DNA of 64,000 nt from Magnolia sinica (Eukaryota > Streptophyta > Magnoliopsida > Magnoliales > Magnoliaceae). Location: contig NC_080573.1 of assembly GCF_029962835.1 (NCBI RefSeq), forward strand, positions 36,945,001 through 37,009,000, given 5' to 3'. Below are positions 12,939-25,600 of the stretch, piece by piece; positions within the stretch are counted from its first letter, which is position 1, and every line of letters begins with the position of its first letter. A program made the translations under genes and the position numbers. Below the pieces are notes generated by a model. It ran no database searches. It saw only the letters and a list, made by a program, of their open reading frames with translations, and was not told the origin of the DNA.

Positions 12939-13682
12939 TATTGGGGGCCTTGCACAAAATCTTAGGATCTAGCCTCCCAAAAAACACCAGAATTATGGGA
13001 TAATAAAGCAATGAAATAAATCAAAGCACAAACTACACGACACAAGATATTTTTACGTGGAAAACCCTTAAAGAGGTAAAAACCACGAGACCTCGTCTAG
13101 ATCAACAATCCACTATGAAGTAGAACGTTACAACCGATCACAAGTACACACCGCTTAAATGAAACCTTCTTTACTCACGCAGGAGTAGATAAACAATAAG
13201 AAAATAAAGAAAAACGGAGAGATCTCACCAATCACGAGGACGTAGAAGCGCTAGGATGTTGATTGCACAGTAGATCACCTTCACGAGCATTACCTTCCTT
13301 CCACAAGCTTCCTCTCTCTCTTTCTCTCTCTCTCACACATCTTTGATAGCCCTAAACCCTTTAAGCAAACCTTTGCAAAGCTTTAGGAAACCCTCTTGCA
13401 TTACTTAGAAAGCCCTATGTACCTCCTATTTATAGTTTAGGAAACTCCCTTTCGAATGGGTGCGAAAACCGCCTCAAATTTTCGAATCCCGCACAAAATC
13501 GAACTAAAATCTGCGTAACCTCGACTAGTCGAGCAGAGTCCTCGACTGGTCAAGCAGCCCAGATGAATAAAAATAATTGGTCGTTGGACTTTGAGTCGAG
13601 CCCCACTCGACTGTCGAGCGCTACCCTCAACCGGTCGAGCCAGGCTCTCAACCGGTCATGCCTGGGAGGAAAAATCCCATCA
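12939..13682 (-). repeat. 3' LTR of the copia element
   Basis: 744 bp, paired with 17705-18484. On the minus strand it begins TGATGGGATTTTTCC. The plus-strand left end has lost the canonical dinucleotide (TATTGGGGG against TGTTGAGGG in the partner). It holds short direct repeats around 'ctcgactagtcgagcagag' and a pyrimidine-rich tract near 13310-13335. Confidence 0.9.
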
Positions 13683-16600
13683 AATCTCTCTCTTTCCGAC
13701 TCAGGAGAGATCTACTTTCTTCAAGTCATCCAGGTTTCTACAAATCTCAAACTTGCCCTTGAGCAATGCCTTGGTCATCATATCTACCCATTATCATCCG
13801 TGTGGACCTTCTTAAGCTGTAACACCTTCTGTTCCAAATTATCCCTGATCCAGTAATATCGAATCTCTATGTGCTTCGACTTGGAGTGCTGAATTGGATT
13901 CTTGCTCAAGTGTATAGCACTTTGGCTATCGTAATAAACCACGTGCTGCTCCTACTTCAGGCTAAGTTCTTGTAGGAACCTCTTCATCCAAAGCATCTAT
14001 TTACATACCTCTATGATTACAATACACTCGGCATCTGTCGTCGACAATGCTATGACCTTCCGTACCTTGCTTTGCTAAGAGATCGCTCCTCCTGCAAATG
14101 TGAACATGAACCCCGATGTAGACTTCCTAGAGTCTATGTCATCTACCATATCTGCATCTGTGTAACCCTGTAACACAGGTTTTCCGTCACTATAGCATAG
14201 GCTCAACCTGGATGAGCCTCTTAGATACCACAATATCCACTTCACCATTGCCCAATACTCTTTGCCAGGATTGGTAAGATACCGGTTGACAACACCAACT
14301 ACATATGCTATGTCTGGACATGTACACACCATAGCATACATCAATCTTCCTACCGCTGACGCATAGGGTATCTTCTACATCTCATCCACCTCTGCCTTCG
14401 TCTTGGGACTCTGCCTGTTGCTCAATCTGAAGTGACCATCTAGTGGGGTACTGACCGGCTTCGCTGCATTCATATTGAACTGCTCTAGGACTTTCTTAAT
14501 AAACCACTCTTGCAACAGCCAAAGCTTCTTACTGCTTCTGTCATGGATTATCTCTATTCCTAAGATCTGTTTAGCTGGGCCCAAGCCTTTCATCGTGAAC
14601 GACTTGCCCAACTCCTGTTTCAGCCTGTCAATCTTCTTAATATCTTTTCCCATGATGAGCATGTCATCAACATATAATAGCATAACTAAGAAATCACTAT
14701 ATGAGAACTTGCGCGTGAACACACAGTGTTCCGACTCCGTTCTGTCATATCTATGCTTCAACATGAACTAGTTGAACTTATTGTACCATTGCCGTGGAGC
14801 TTGTTTCCTCCCATACAAGCTCTTCCTCAACCTACACATCATATGCTCTTTGTCTTTGACTTCGAACCCCTTTGGTTGGTGTATGTAGATCTCTTCTTCC
14901 AAGTCACCATAGAGAAAGGCAGTTTTAACATCTAACTACTCTATCTCCAAATCCATGCTAGCCTCCAACCCAAGTAATACCCGTATGGATGTCATCTTCA
15001 CCACTGGTGAGAATGTCTCCTCAAAGTCTATACTTTTCCTCTCATCGAACCCTTTCACCACAAGTCTGGCCTTGAACCTCGTCTGTGAATTCTTCTGCTC
15101 AATATTCTTTCTGAACACCCACTTGTTGCTTAGAGCTTTCTTACTCTTAGGCAGTTTCACCATGTTATAGGTGTGGTTCTTATGTAAGGATTTTATCTCC
15201 TCTTGTATAGCTTTCAACCACTCCCCCTTATGCTTGTCGACTAGGGCCTCAGAATAATCTTCTGGCTCTCCCCCATCAGTGAGCATAATGTACTCATGTG
15301 GCTAGTACATCTTAGATAACTGTCTATCCCTAAATGACCTCCTCACATGTGGCTTAACAGGTGGATCAAATGGGGGCTGCTCTCCCGGTCCATCTTCTAT
15401 AGGAACTCCCTCGTCCTTTGCACATTGCTGTACTCCCCCGTTATCAGGTACCACGGGAGGAATAACCGGATCCATATCTTCTAGCTCACTTGAACTAAGT
15501 TGGTTCTTCTCTGACTTACCAATGCCTTTTATACACTGATCTTCAAAGAAAACCACATCTCTGCTCCTGACGAGCTTTTTCTTGGTCAGATCCCACAATC
15601 TATAACCGAATTTTTCATCATCATACCCCAAGAACACACACTGCCTAATCTTCATATCGAGTTTGGACCTCTCATCCTTTGGTACATGAACGGATGCCCC
15701 GCATCCAAATACCCTGAGATGACTATACGATGGATCCTGTCCAGTCCACACCTTTTCAGGTACTTCTCCATTCAACGGGGCTGATGGAGACCTGTTTATT
15801 AAATACATTGCCGTGTGCATTGCTTCTCCCAGAACGTCTTGGGTAACTTCGTATGGAATAACATGCATCTGATTCTCTCTACAATTGTGCGATTCATTCG
15901 CTCAGCCATACCGTTATGTTGGGGGGTCTTAGGAACCGTCTGTTTACGCCGTATACCCAGGGACTTACAATACTCATAAAAGTCACTGATGTATTCACCA
16001 CCATTGTTAGTGCGAATGCACTTCAATGATCTATTGTCTCTCTCTCGACCATAACATGAAACAATTTAAACACACCAAAGACTTTGCCCTTGGATTTCAA
16101 AGCATATACCCAAATCCTCCTAGATGCATCATCTATAAAAGTGATAAAATACAATGCCCCACTGAAGGTTTTTGTCCTCATAGGACCACAAACATCAGAA
16201 TAAATCAAATCTAATGCATGCACTTTATTAACATGAGAAGCAGATTTAACAATCGAAACTTTATACTGTTTCCCTGATAAACAATCAATATAGATTTTGA
16301 GAGATATACCTGTCACGTCTGGAAGGAGCCGCTTCCTTGCTAGTACCTGAAGACTTTTTTCACTCATGTGACCTAGACGCCTGTGCCACATGTCACTAGC
16401 TTAATCTCCTGCTGCGTTCAACCCACCCTTGCACATACTGACGCTTGCCTTGTAAAGGGTGTAACACTTATTTCCTCTGGACACGATCAATGAACCTTTG
16501 ATGAGCTTCCAGCGCCCACCAACAAAACGACTTTTATAGCCATCATCATCCAACCTTCCCGTCGATATTAAGTTGAGGCGAAGGTCTGTGATATGCCTCA

Positions 16601-17704
16601 CATCCCTGAGAACCAATGTATAGCCCGCATCGATCTTCACACAAATATCACCGACCCCTACGATCTTTGATACGCCAGAATTTTCCATCTTCACGGTCCT
16701 AAAGTCACCTGACTTGTAGCTTGCGAAGAAGTCCCTACGTGGAGTCGCATGAAATGAGGCTCCTATTCTATCACACAGCCGGTGTCCTAACTCGTAGCCG
16801 TGAGACAAACATCACGATCTACAGAAAGAATAACTACAACGTCGCCATCTGAAGCGACCGCAGTGGAATCTGATTCATCTTCCTTCTCCTTTCCTTTTCC
16901 TTTCTTGTTGTTCTTCTTATTACGACATTTATTCTTGTAGTGGCCCTTCTTACCACAATTCCAGCATTCAACATCCTTCCTGTTGCTCGACTTGCCTCTT
17001 GATTTATCTCAGGCCTTCCCGTCATTTCTGTTCTTTCCTCTCCCCCATTCTTATGTCACAAGGGCCTCTTGCTGAGTAGACCCCTGAGACTTCTTCCTTG
17101 TCTCCTCATTGAAGAGATACCTAGTTACCTGTTCCATGGATACCTTTCCGTCTGACACGGAGTTACTTAGAGATACCACCAATGTCTCCCAACTATCAAG
17201 CAATGAGCTAAGCAATAGTAAAGCCTGTAATTCATCATCCAGGACCATCTTCATAGTGGAGAGTTGGTTCAAAATATTACTGACCTCATTCATGTGCTCA
17301 GTCATAGAACCACCATCTTTGAACTTGAGATTCACAAGTCGTCGTATCAAGAAAATCTTATTGTGCGTTGTCTTCCTCTCATACAACCCTTGCAGTTTCA
17401 GCCATAGGCTAGCGATTGAGGTCTCCGTAGACACATGGTGGAGTACGGAATCGTCCAACCATTGTCTAATAAACCCCACCGCTTTCTGGTCTAATTTCTT
17501 CCAATCATCATCTGTCATATCATTTGACTTTGCTGATATGCCTTGAATTGGAGAATACAAGTCCTTGCAATATAGCAAGTCCTCCATCTTAGCCTTCCAT
17601 ATGGTCCAGTTAGAACCATTGAGACTGATCATCCTTGATGAGCCACCTTTTATAATACAAAACTGATCCCATTTCGTTCAATGAACTTATCTCTAATACC
17701 ACTT

Positions 17705-18090
17705 TGTTGAGGGCCTTGCACAAAACCTTAGGATCTAGCCTCCCAAAAATACTACCAGAATTATGGGATAATAAAGCAATGAAATAAATCAAAGCACAAA
17801 CTATATGACACAAGAGATTTTTACGTGGAAAACCCTCAAAGAGGTAAAAACCGAGGGACCTCGTCGAGATCAATAATCCACTATGAAGTAGAACATTACA
17901 ACCGATCACAAGCACACACCGCTTGGATCAAACCTTCTTCACTCACGTATGAATAGATAAACAATAAGAAAATAGAGAAAAATAGAGAGATCTCACCGAT
18001 CACAAGTACATAAAAGCGTTGAGATGTTGATTGCACAGTAGATCACCTCCATAAGCATAACCTCACTTCCACAAGCTTCCTCTTTCTCTT

Positions 18091-18122
<32 letters not shown>

Positions 18123-18484
18123 CTTTGATAGCCCTAAATCCTTTAGTAAACCCTTGCAAAGCTTTAGAAAACCCTCTTGCATTACCTAGAAAGCCATAGG
18201 TACCTCTTATTTATAGTTTAGGAAACTCCCTTTCGCATGGGTACGAAAACCGCCTCAAATTTCTGAATCCCGCACAAAATCGGACTAGAATCTGCGTAAC
18301 CTCAACTAGTCGAGCAGAGTCCTCAACTGGTCGAGCAGAGCCTCGATCGATCGAACAGATTCCTCGACTAGTCGAGCAACCCGAACGAATAAAAACAATT
18401 GGTTGTTGGACTTTGAGTTGAGGCCCACTTGACTGGTCGAGTACCACCCTTAACCGATCGAGCCTGGGAGGAAAAATCTCATCA
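17705..18484 (-). repeat. 5' LTR of the copia element
   Basis: 780 bp, minus-strand TGATGAG...CAACA. It shares the 'tcgactagtcgagcagag' short repeats with the other LTR and has an expanded CT/CA microsatellite (about 18083-18122). The primer binding site follows directly on the minus strand. Confidence 0.9.
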
Positions 18485-18489
18485 CAAAG

Positions 18490-19190
18490 GTGTAGGAATG
18501 GTGGTGGAATTTGATTGTGCCACGTGCCACTATCACATATGGGCACGTACGTGACCTAACAAATTTCTAACATACTTTGCATGGCCCCATCTCTTACAGC
18601 AACACATTGCCCAATTAAATCCATCAATTCCCAACACCGCGCTACATTGGTTAGGGTCATCATACAGTTTGCATTTGGCATTCTATCCCAACAGTTTGTT
18701 GTTATGTTTTCTTGTCATTTTTGGGCTCTAAGAAGAAAAATAATGTATAGGAAATGAGCAATAATTCATAATGATAGTGATTTTACATTATTAATTTCAA
18801 TGTCAAATTACTACATTAATATAAAGAAAATGAGAATTCATGATGATGGTAATTTTAAATTACTTCAATGTTAAATCATTATCAAAGTATGTTTATTTAG
18901 TCGTTTAGTTGAAAACTTTTATAGTATTTAACATACCATTTCTGTATTTGGTTTTGCCATGATAGAACAATAATGATAACACATTTACTTTACATTATTA
19001 GAGAAATTGGCAAAACAAACAGGTCAAAGGAATAGAAACAATGGATAGTAAGTTACTCTACATAAGCTACTCATGTCTGTAAGTAGCTTATCTTAGTTTC
19101 AACTTAACGAGCAGATAAGCATTTCCAGTAAATTAATTAACCAAAAAACATGTTGAGTTGTTGAAACATTATGTTTGATAATGTCTTGAT
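18490..19190. other. Gene-free AT-rich spacer
   Basis: A-T rich stretch without reading frames of note. A loose local repeat 'aatgagaattcatgatgatg' / 'aatgagcaataattcataatgatag' occurs at 18755-18865. Nothing else seen. Confidence 0.5.
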
Positions 19191-19193
19191 AGT

Positions 19194-19545
19194 GGGCCCA
19201 CCTTAATGTATATGTTATGTATCCATTTCGTCCATCCGTTTTGCCAACTCATTTTAGAGTATTGGCCTAAATATTTAAATCATAGTGGTTATTGAAAGCC
19301 CACATTAAAAACTTCCCAGGGTCCACTGTAATGTTTAGTTGTCATCCAACCTATTGATGAGGTCAAATAAACCAGTTTAAAGAAAAAACATTAATATCAG
19401 CTTGATCTAAAACTTTTTTGGCCACCAAGAAGTTTTTAATTGTAGGCATTCAATCATCATATTTCATATACTATGGTCCACAGATGAAAGGCATGGATAT
19501 ATGACATATAAATCAAAGTGGGTCCACAGTCATGACTTGATTGAA
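19194..19545. mobile_element. Foldback MITE
   Basis: The left end 'gtgggcccaccttaatgt' with 'ccatttcgtccatccgtttt' is mirrored on the right by 'aggcatggatatatgacat' and 'aaagtgggtccac'. The middle carries the family phrases 'ttaaaaacttcccagggtcc', 'gtcatccaacctattgatga' and 'cttgatctaaaactttt'. About 350 bp, non-coding. Confidence 0.7.
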
Positions 19546-19709
19546 TAAGTTGTTACCCATACCTGACCAAATGTGCTCCCTCTCCTCCTGTTAGTTCATA
19601 GACGTAAATTACTGGGTGACTTAACTCTATGTGCCTAGGGCCATAATCTTCTAAGGGTCCACCATGTCAATTATATTTCGTCTAAATTGGTCATTAGGTC
19701 ATTCCCATC

Positions 19710-20344
19710 TAGGGCTATACACAAACTGAGTTAGCTCAATTAACTCGCTTGACTAAAAAAAACTCGATTCGACTCAATTTGAAACTGAGTTCGAGCCAAG
19801 TCAATTTTTGAAGCTCGAAAAAATTTCGAGCCGAGTTCGAACTTGGCCAAGCACGAATCAACTCGGATTGAACCTCAACTCAAATCAAACTAGTTCGGTG
19901 ACTCGATTACTTTGATATTGATGTTGCTCACCAAGTGTTCGATGAAATGACTGAACGAAGTGTTGTTTTGGGTGGATACATTCTTCGTGGGATCGGTCAG
20001 TGGCGAGGAAGGTATGGATATGAAACAAGTCACTACAAGAAAAAACCATTACATGATAAAAGTACCCTTGAATCTTGATTTTGATGTTGCCTACTGAGTG
20101 TTTGATGAAATACATGCAAATTGCTACCGCTATTGTGCAAACTATGAGAATTGAAGGTGCAGTTCATGTGTTTGAGAAAATGCCGCACAGGCTCGAACTG
20201 GCCCGAGCTGTTGACCGAACCGAGCTGAGTTGGGTAGTCAAGCTCAAGGACCGAGCAGAGCTCAGTTCTAGCTAGGGTCAACTAGTGGCCAAGCTGAGTT
20301 TAGCTTTGCCAAGCTCGACATGGTTCGACTTGTGTACAACTCTA
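19710..20344. mobile_element. hAT-like non-autonomous DNA transposon (635 bp)
   Basis: The left end TAGGGCTATACACAA and the right end TTGTGTACAACTCTA form an imperfect terminal inverted repeat. They are flanked by an 8-bp target duplication, ttcccatc (19702-19709) / ttcccacc (20345-20352), with 7 of 8 bases matching. An 8-bp duplication with a 'TAGGGxTGTACACxA' type end is the hAT signature. Subterminal zones are rich in 'gagctcag' / 'ctcgattcgactc' motifs in opposite orientations. Inside, two segments starting 'tttgatattgatgttgc' (19911) and 'ttttgatgttgcctactgag' (20080) form a partial internal repeat. No transposase is present. Confidence 0.8.
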
Positions 20345-20349
20345 TTCCC

Positions 20350-20930
20350 ACCCATAAGATCATGTGAAGAAACTGGTGGATTGGTAAATGTTTCAAAAAA
20401 TAAATGTGGGTCTCATGACTATTTCAATAATGAAGGTTCAGTAGCCTACCATTGTTTCAAATAGTGTGGCCCACATGAGTGATAGATATGCATCATGTTT
20501 GAGCTTGCATCTAAAATGAGCTGATGAAAATAGTGGATAGGGTCGATTTTTCAAAATCATTATGATGAGACACTCTAGTTTTTTGAACTTATCCATTCTA
20601 ATAGTAGGGGATTAATAACACTTTTTCAAGTTGTGTGGCACACTTGAGTTTTAAATCTTCATTACATTTGGACATGTGTTCGAAAGTGAGCTGGGAAAAC
20701 TGATGGATAGATTGATTTCTCATAAACATCATGGTGGGCCACATGACAATGGGTGAAGTTTCAATAGTGGATGTTCAGTACCACTGTTGCAAGTCACGTG
20801 GCCCACTTGAATATTGAATCTAGTTCATATTTGCCCCACCCCTAAAATAAGACAAATAAAATGGTTGACTTGATGGATTTCTCAAGAACATCATGGGGTG
20901 ATTTATTACCTCTTATAGTTTAAATTACCT
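20350..20930. repeat. Row of three diverged repeat modules
   Basis: Modules near 20395-20545, 20600-20720 and 20740-20900 share the order 'caataatgaaggttcag', 'gtgtggcccacatgag', 'ctaaaatgagctgatgaaaa' and 'tcatgatgggacc'-like endings. They resemble the outer arms of the foldback MITEs but are direct rather than inverted copies. Non-coding. Confidence 0.5.
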
Positions 20931-21133
20931 ATTTAATTTGAAATGCTTTAAAAAAAATTTTATTTTTATTTTTAAAAACTTTGTATTATAATATTTATTT
21001 TAGTTGAAATTTAAAAGGTAATTTATTAACTTAAACTAAATTGTTACTCTTGGGTGCTATAACATTTATTTTAGTTTTAATAACCAAGGATGTTGATCGC
21101 CTGCTGACGATGCCAGTGGCTGGCTGCATTGTT

Positions 21134-21545
21134 CTATGGGCCCCACCATGATATATATGTTTTATTCTAGCTGTCTATCTATTTTCACATATTATTTTAT
21201 TGCATGAATCCAAAAATAAGACATCCAAATCTCAAGTGGACCACACCATAAGAAAAAATAGGTGTTTGGTGCACACCATTAAAAACTTCCTAGTGCCATT
21301 GTAATGTTTATTTGCCATCCAATCTATTAACTATGTTACGAAGATATGGATGAATTGGAAACACAAGCTTAATCCAAAACTTCTGTACCTCTAGAAAGTT
21401 TTTAATAGTGGGGTTCAATCACCACTAGTTCCCGTGATATGTTCCACATGAGATTTGGATCTACTTTTAGGCTCTAGCTCTAAAATGATCCAGAAAAGTA
21501 GATGGACGGCATGGATAAAACCTATACATCATCGCTACTGGCTAC
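21134..21545. mobile_element. Foldback MITE in unit A
   Basis: The left arm 'tatgggccccaccatgat' is mirrored by the right arm 'agatggacggcatggata' and 'acatcatcgctactgg'. The interior has 'ccaaatctcaagtggaccac', 'ttaaaaacttcctagtgcc' and 'cttaatccaaaacttctg'. A second partial copy follows to about 21790. Unit B holds the same elements at about 29330-30040. Confidence 0.65.
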
Positions 21546-21794
21546 TAATGGGCAAACTGCCAAAGCCCATGGGAAGCTAGTTAGGCCCCACCATGATGCT
21601 AGTAGGAAATTCACCCCATTTATCTATTTTGCCTGATTATGTTGGGACATGGGTTCAAAAATCAGGTAGATTCAAATTCAAGTGTGTTGTACCATAGGAA
21701 AAAGTGAGATTGAATGTCTACATGGAAATATTCACGGACCCACAAAAGTTTTAGATCAGGCTAATATTTCGTGTTTTTAGTTCATCCAGTAGGA

Positions 21795-22200
21795 ATGACT
21801 AAGTTGAACCGAGTCGAGCTTGGCACAGCTCGGCTCGGTCCTTGAGCCTATTTGGCCAACTTGGCTCGGTTCTATCGACAACTCAGGCCAGCTCAAGCCG
21901 AGTTCAAGCCTATGAGGCATTTTCTCAAACACATAAAATGCATCTTCAATTTCTCAAAGAATGCAAAACAATAACAATATTTTTACAGGTATTTCATCAA
22001 ACACCGGAGAACAGGATTAAAATCAAACACATCAAAATCAAAACAACCCAGTCACTAAGCTGATTCGATCCGCATCAAGTCGAGCTCGAGCAAGCTCAAA
22101 CTCAGCTCGAAATTTTTTGAACTCTAAAAACCAGCTCAACTCAGTCCGAATCCAATTTCGAGCTGAGGCGAGTTGAGCTTTTCCAAGTCGAATCTATCCA
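21795..22200. repeat. 'gagctcggctcgg'-rich dispersed repeat, unit A copy
   Basis: Alternating motifs such as 'cacagctcggctcggtcc', 'gtcgagctcgagcaagctc' and 'cagctcgaaattttttgaac' resemble the subterminal zones of the hAT-like element at 19710-20344. This is probably a diverged relative without recognisable ends. It lies about 440 bp upstream of the receptor-kinase start codon. Unit B has the same at about 30047-30452. Confidence 0.5.
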
Positions 22201-22566
22201 GCTAACCCAGATAACCCGACTGGTCCAGTGACCTTACGAACAGTATGAATGACATATAAGAATCACGGTGGACCCGGGAAGCTTTCAACGACAGGCATTT
22301 CCCTGTCGGCCCACTTTTGTTTTGGATCTGTTCCCATTTTTGTATCATGTCCGTGGAAAGCCTTTGTGAGGGAATGGACGCATCAGCTTCTTTCTTTAAC
22401 TTTCAGAGTTGTATGTATGTGAATCATTGACTGTGGGCTGTGGTCCCACCCACGCAAGCACCCAGAAGAAGGACAGCTCATCCTCCCATATCTTCACATG
22501 GGCCCCACTTGCATATTAAACATTCATCATTCAATTGCTTCGATTGCAGAGGTTGAATCTTTCTGA

Positions 22567-22576
22567 GTTTATTTAA
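22567..22576 (+). promoter_or_regulatory. Possible TATA element of the receptor kinase, copy A
   Basis: 'tttatttaaa' lies about 65-70 bases before the ATG at 22639, with no other ATG in between. The same string is present before copy B (30819-30828). It is a weak match, offered only because its placement suits a short 5' leader. Confidence 0.3.
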
Positions 22577-22638
22577 ACCTCTGCAATTTCCGTTTGTTCA
22601 GTAGTTCAGACCATTTAATCACTGATCTGACCGTTGAA

Positions 22639-25600
22639 ATGGCCAATTTGAAGGTCCTTCTGTTTATGCTCTGTATTTGTTCTGTTCTATACATAATCCC
22701 ATCGGAAGGGCTGAGCTCCAATCTAGAAATTGAGGCATTGAAAGCCTTCAAGAGCTTGATCACCAACGACCCAATTGGAGCTCTGGCAGATTGGATAGAC
22801 AGAACTCATCACTGTAATTGGTCCGGCATCGCCTGCGATCCTTCAAGCAATGCTGTTGTTTCGATTTCTCTGTCTGAATTGCAACTCCAAGGCAAGATTA
22901 CTCCATTTCTCGGAAACATTTCGAGCCTCCAGACTCTTGATTTATCGTCGAATTCATTCTCCGGTTCAATCCCAACTGAACTCCATCTCTGCTCGGAACT
23001 CACCGAGTTGCTCCTCTCGAACAATTCTCTGTCGGATGCGATTCCTACCGAGTTGGGGAACCTGAAAAAGCTTCAGGTTTTGGATCTGAGCACCAATTTC
23101 TTGGATGGGAGCATTCCAGCAAGCATTGGCAACTGCACGGCTCTGATCGGATTAGGCCTCCCCACAAACAAGCTAACAGGTATGATCGAATCACACATCG
23201 GTCATTTAGTTAATTTTCAATTCTTCCTAGCTTATATGAATCAATTGGCAAACCCAATTCACTCGACAGTCAATCCATAGATTACACTGAGTTTATGTTC
23301 TTTGATGATTCCCTCTCAGGTACGATTCCTTTGGAGCTCGGGAACCTGAAAGAACTGCAGATTTTGGATTTGAGCGAAAACTTCTTCAACGGTACCATTC
23401 CGACAAGCATCATCAACTGCACGTCCCTGACTGGCCTAGACTTCAGCACGAACAATCTAACGGGTATGATCCCATCAGATATTGGCAATTTGGTTAATCT
23501 TCAGTCGTTCATCGGTTACTTAAATGGATTGGTGGGCCCCATTCCATCATCAATCGGTAGACTGCAAGCTTTGATTGCATTTGATTTGAGTCAGAATCAG
23601 ATATCTGGAATAATACCTCCGGTGATCGGGAACTTGTCGAAATTACAAATTCTTCAGTTACAAGAAAATCAATTCATTGGGCAAGTCCCAGCTGAACTGG
23701 GCCGTTGTAAGAATCTCACAATGTTGGCCCTCTATAGCAATCGATTAACGGGCAGGATTCCATCTGAGCTAGGTGAATTGGCCAACTTACAAGCTCTTCT
23801 ATTATATAATAATAACTTATCTTCCACAATCCCTGCTTCGATATCACAATGCAATTCATTAATCCGTTTGGGTCTTTCTGAAAATGAATTAACCGGGAAC
23901 ATACCGTCTGAACTGGGGTCTTTGAGATCCTTACGTAGACTGAATCTGAATTTGAATAGTCTAACGGGCGAAATACCACCATCCTTGATGAATTTGACGG
24001 ATCTGATATACTTGGCTCTTAGCTTCAATTCCTTGAGCGGGCCGATTCCGTCGACTGTCGGATCACTTTATAAGCTGGAGGTGCTAATTCTACATAACAA
24101 CCACTTAGAGGGTCCAATTCCTTCATCGATCACCAACTGTTCTAATCTTCAAAACATAAGCTGGGTTAACAATGGATTGACGGGGCGGATTCCATCGGGT
24201 TTAGGAATGTTACAGAATCTGAATTTCCTTTCACTTGGGCAAAATCGACTGTCGGGTGCGATTCCAGAAGATATATTCAATTGCACTGAGCTTACGAGGC
24301 TGGATTTGGCGCGAAACAATCTCAGCGGGTCACTAAAACCGGCTATCGGAAAACTAACGAATCTAAGGAATTTGAGACTGTTTCTTAATTCTCTGACTGG
24401 GAAGATTCCTCAGGAGATTGGGAATCTAAGCATGTTAATCTCTTTGGACCTCAGCACAAATGGATTTTCAGGTCCTATTCCATCATCGATATCGAACTTG
24501 TCGGCTCTCCAAGGTCTTTCTTTATATGAAAATGCTTTCCATGGGGCAATTCCAGAAGAAATATTTGAATTGAAACAGCTTTCAGAGCTCAAGCTGCAGG
24601 AGAACAGATTCAGTGGTCTGATTCCGAACTCCGTCTCGAAACTTAAGCTGCTTTCGAACTTGGACCTCCATGGGAACATGCTTAGTGGGCCCATCCCAAG
24701 AAGCATGGGCGATCTGAAAGGACTCATGACCTTGGACCTCTCCCACAACCGTCTGATTGGATCTGTTCCGGCAGCCATGATCGTGGGCATGAAGAACATC
24801 CAAATCTATCTTAACCTTTCCAACAATTTCTTGGTGGGTTCCATCCCAGATGAGATCAGCGGGATGCAGATGGTTCAGGCCATCGATATCTCGAATAATA
24901 ATCTCACAGGAAGTATCCCTGCATCGATAGGAGGCTGTAGGAATTTGGGTTCTCTTGATCTGTCCAGAAATGCGGTTTCAGGTCAGATTCCAGCCCGCAT
25001 TTTCAATCAACTAGACTTGCTTATGAGCTTGAATCTTTCTGGAAATAAGCTAGATGGCGAAATTCCATCAAGATTATCAGAACTGAAATATCTAGTCTCT
25101 CTCGATCTTTCCCAGAATGAATTCAGCGGTCGAATTCCTGTGAGCTTGGGGAACCTTACTAGCCTAAAACATCTCAACCTTTCATTCAACCAGCTGGAAG
25201 GGTCCATCCCCAATTCTGGAATATTTCAAAATCTGAGTTCATTGAGTTTGGACGGAAACCCGTTTCTCTGTGGAACGAAATTCCTCAGCCCATGCATTGA
25301 TGAAATTCAGAAAACTAATTCCCGACGGATTTCGAAAAAGGTCACCATTATTCTTATAATTCTCTCATCCATCTTCGTGTCACTACTGGTGGTCTGCGTG
25401 ATCATAGCCATCCATCGATGCATCACGAAGCCGAAAACAGAAGACCGTTGTGAATCTAAAACAGAGTATTCAGTAGCACCATCACTGAAGAGATTCACCC
25501 AAGAAGATTTGCAGATTGCGACGGATTTCTTCAATGAACGCAATGTGATAGGCCATAGCAGTTTGAGCACCGTCTACAGGGGGAGAATTGATGATGGGTG

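Larger units (their letters stand above)
12939..18484 (-). mobile_element. Ty1/copia LTR retroelement fossil, full length
   Basis: The element is bounded by two similar LTRs and a 5-bp target duplication, CAAAG (12934-12938 and 18485-18489). On the minus strand the order is 5' LTR, a tRNA-Met-type primer site (TGGTATTAGAG, plus positions 17692-17702), gag with a CCHC knuckle (about 16.95 kb), protease/GAG-pre-integrase region (16.8-16.3 kb), integrase (16.3-15.3 kb), reverse transcriptase with the YVDD box (15.2-14.4 kb), RNase H (14.3-14.05 kb), a purine tract and the 3' LTR. This order is the Ty1/copia order; a Tnt1/Tork-like lineage is possible. The LTRs differ by about 8 percent by eye, so it is clearly older than the Ty3 element at 36969-42884. 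It is broken, with roughly eight to ten breaks. Confidence 0.93.

Noticed and set aside
23716-25570. Antisense reading frames of 70-130 codons across the LRR exons
   Set aside because: They recur wherever the repeat coding sequence recurs and show no domains. They are shadows of the LRR codon pattern.
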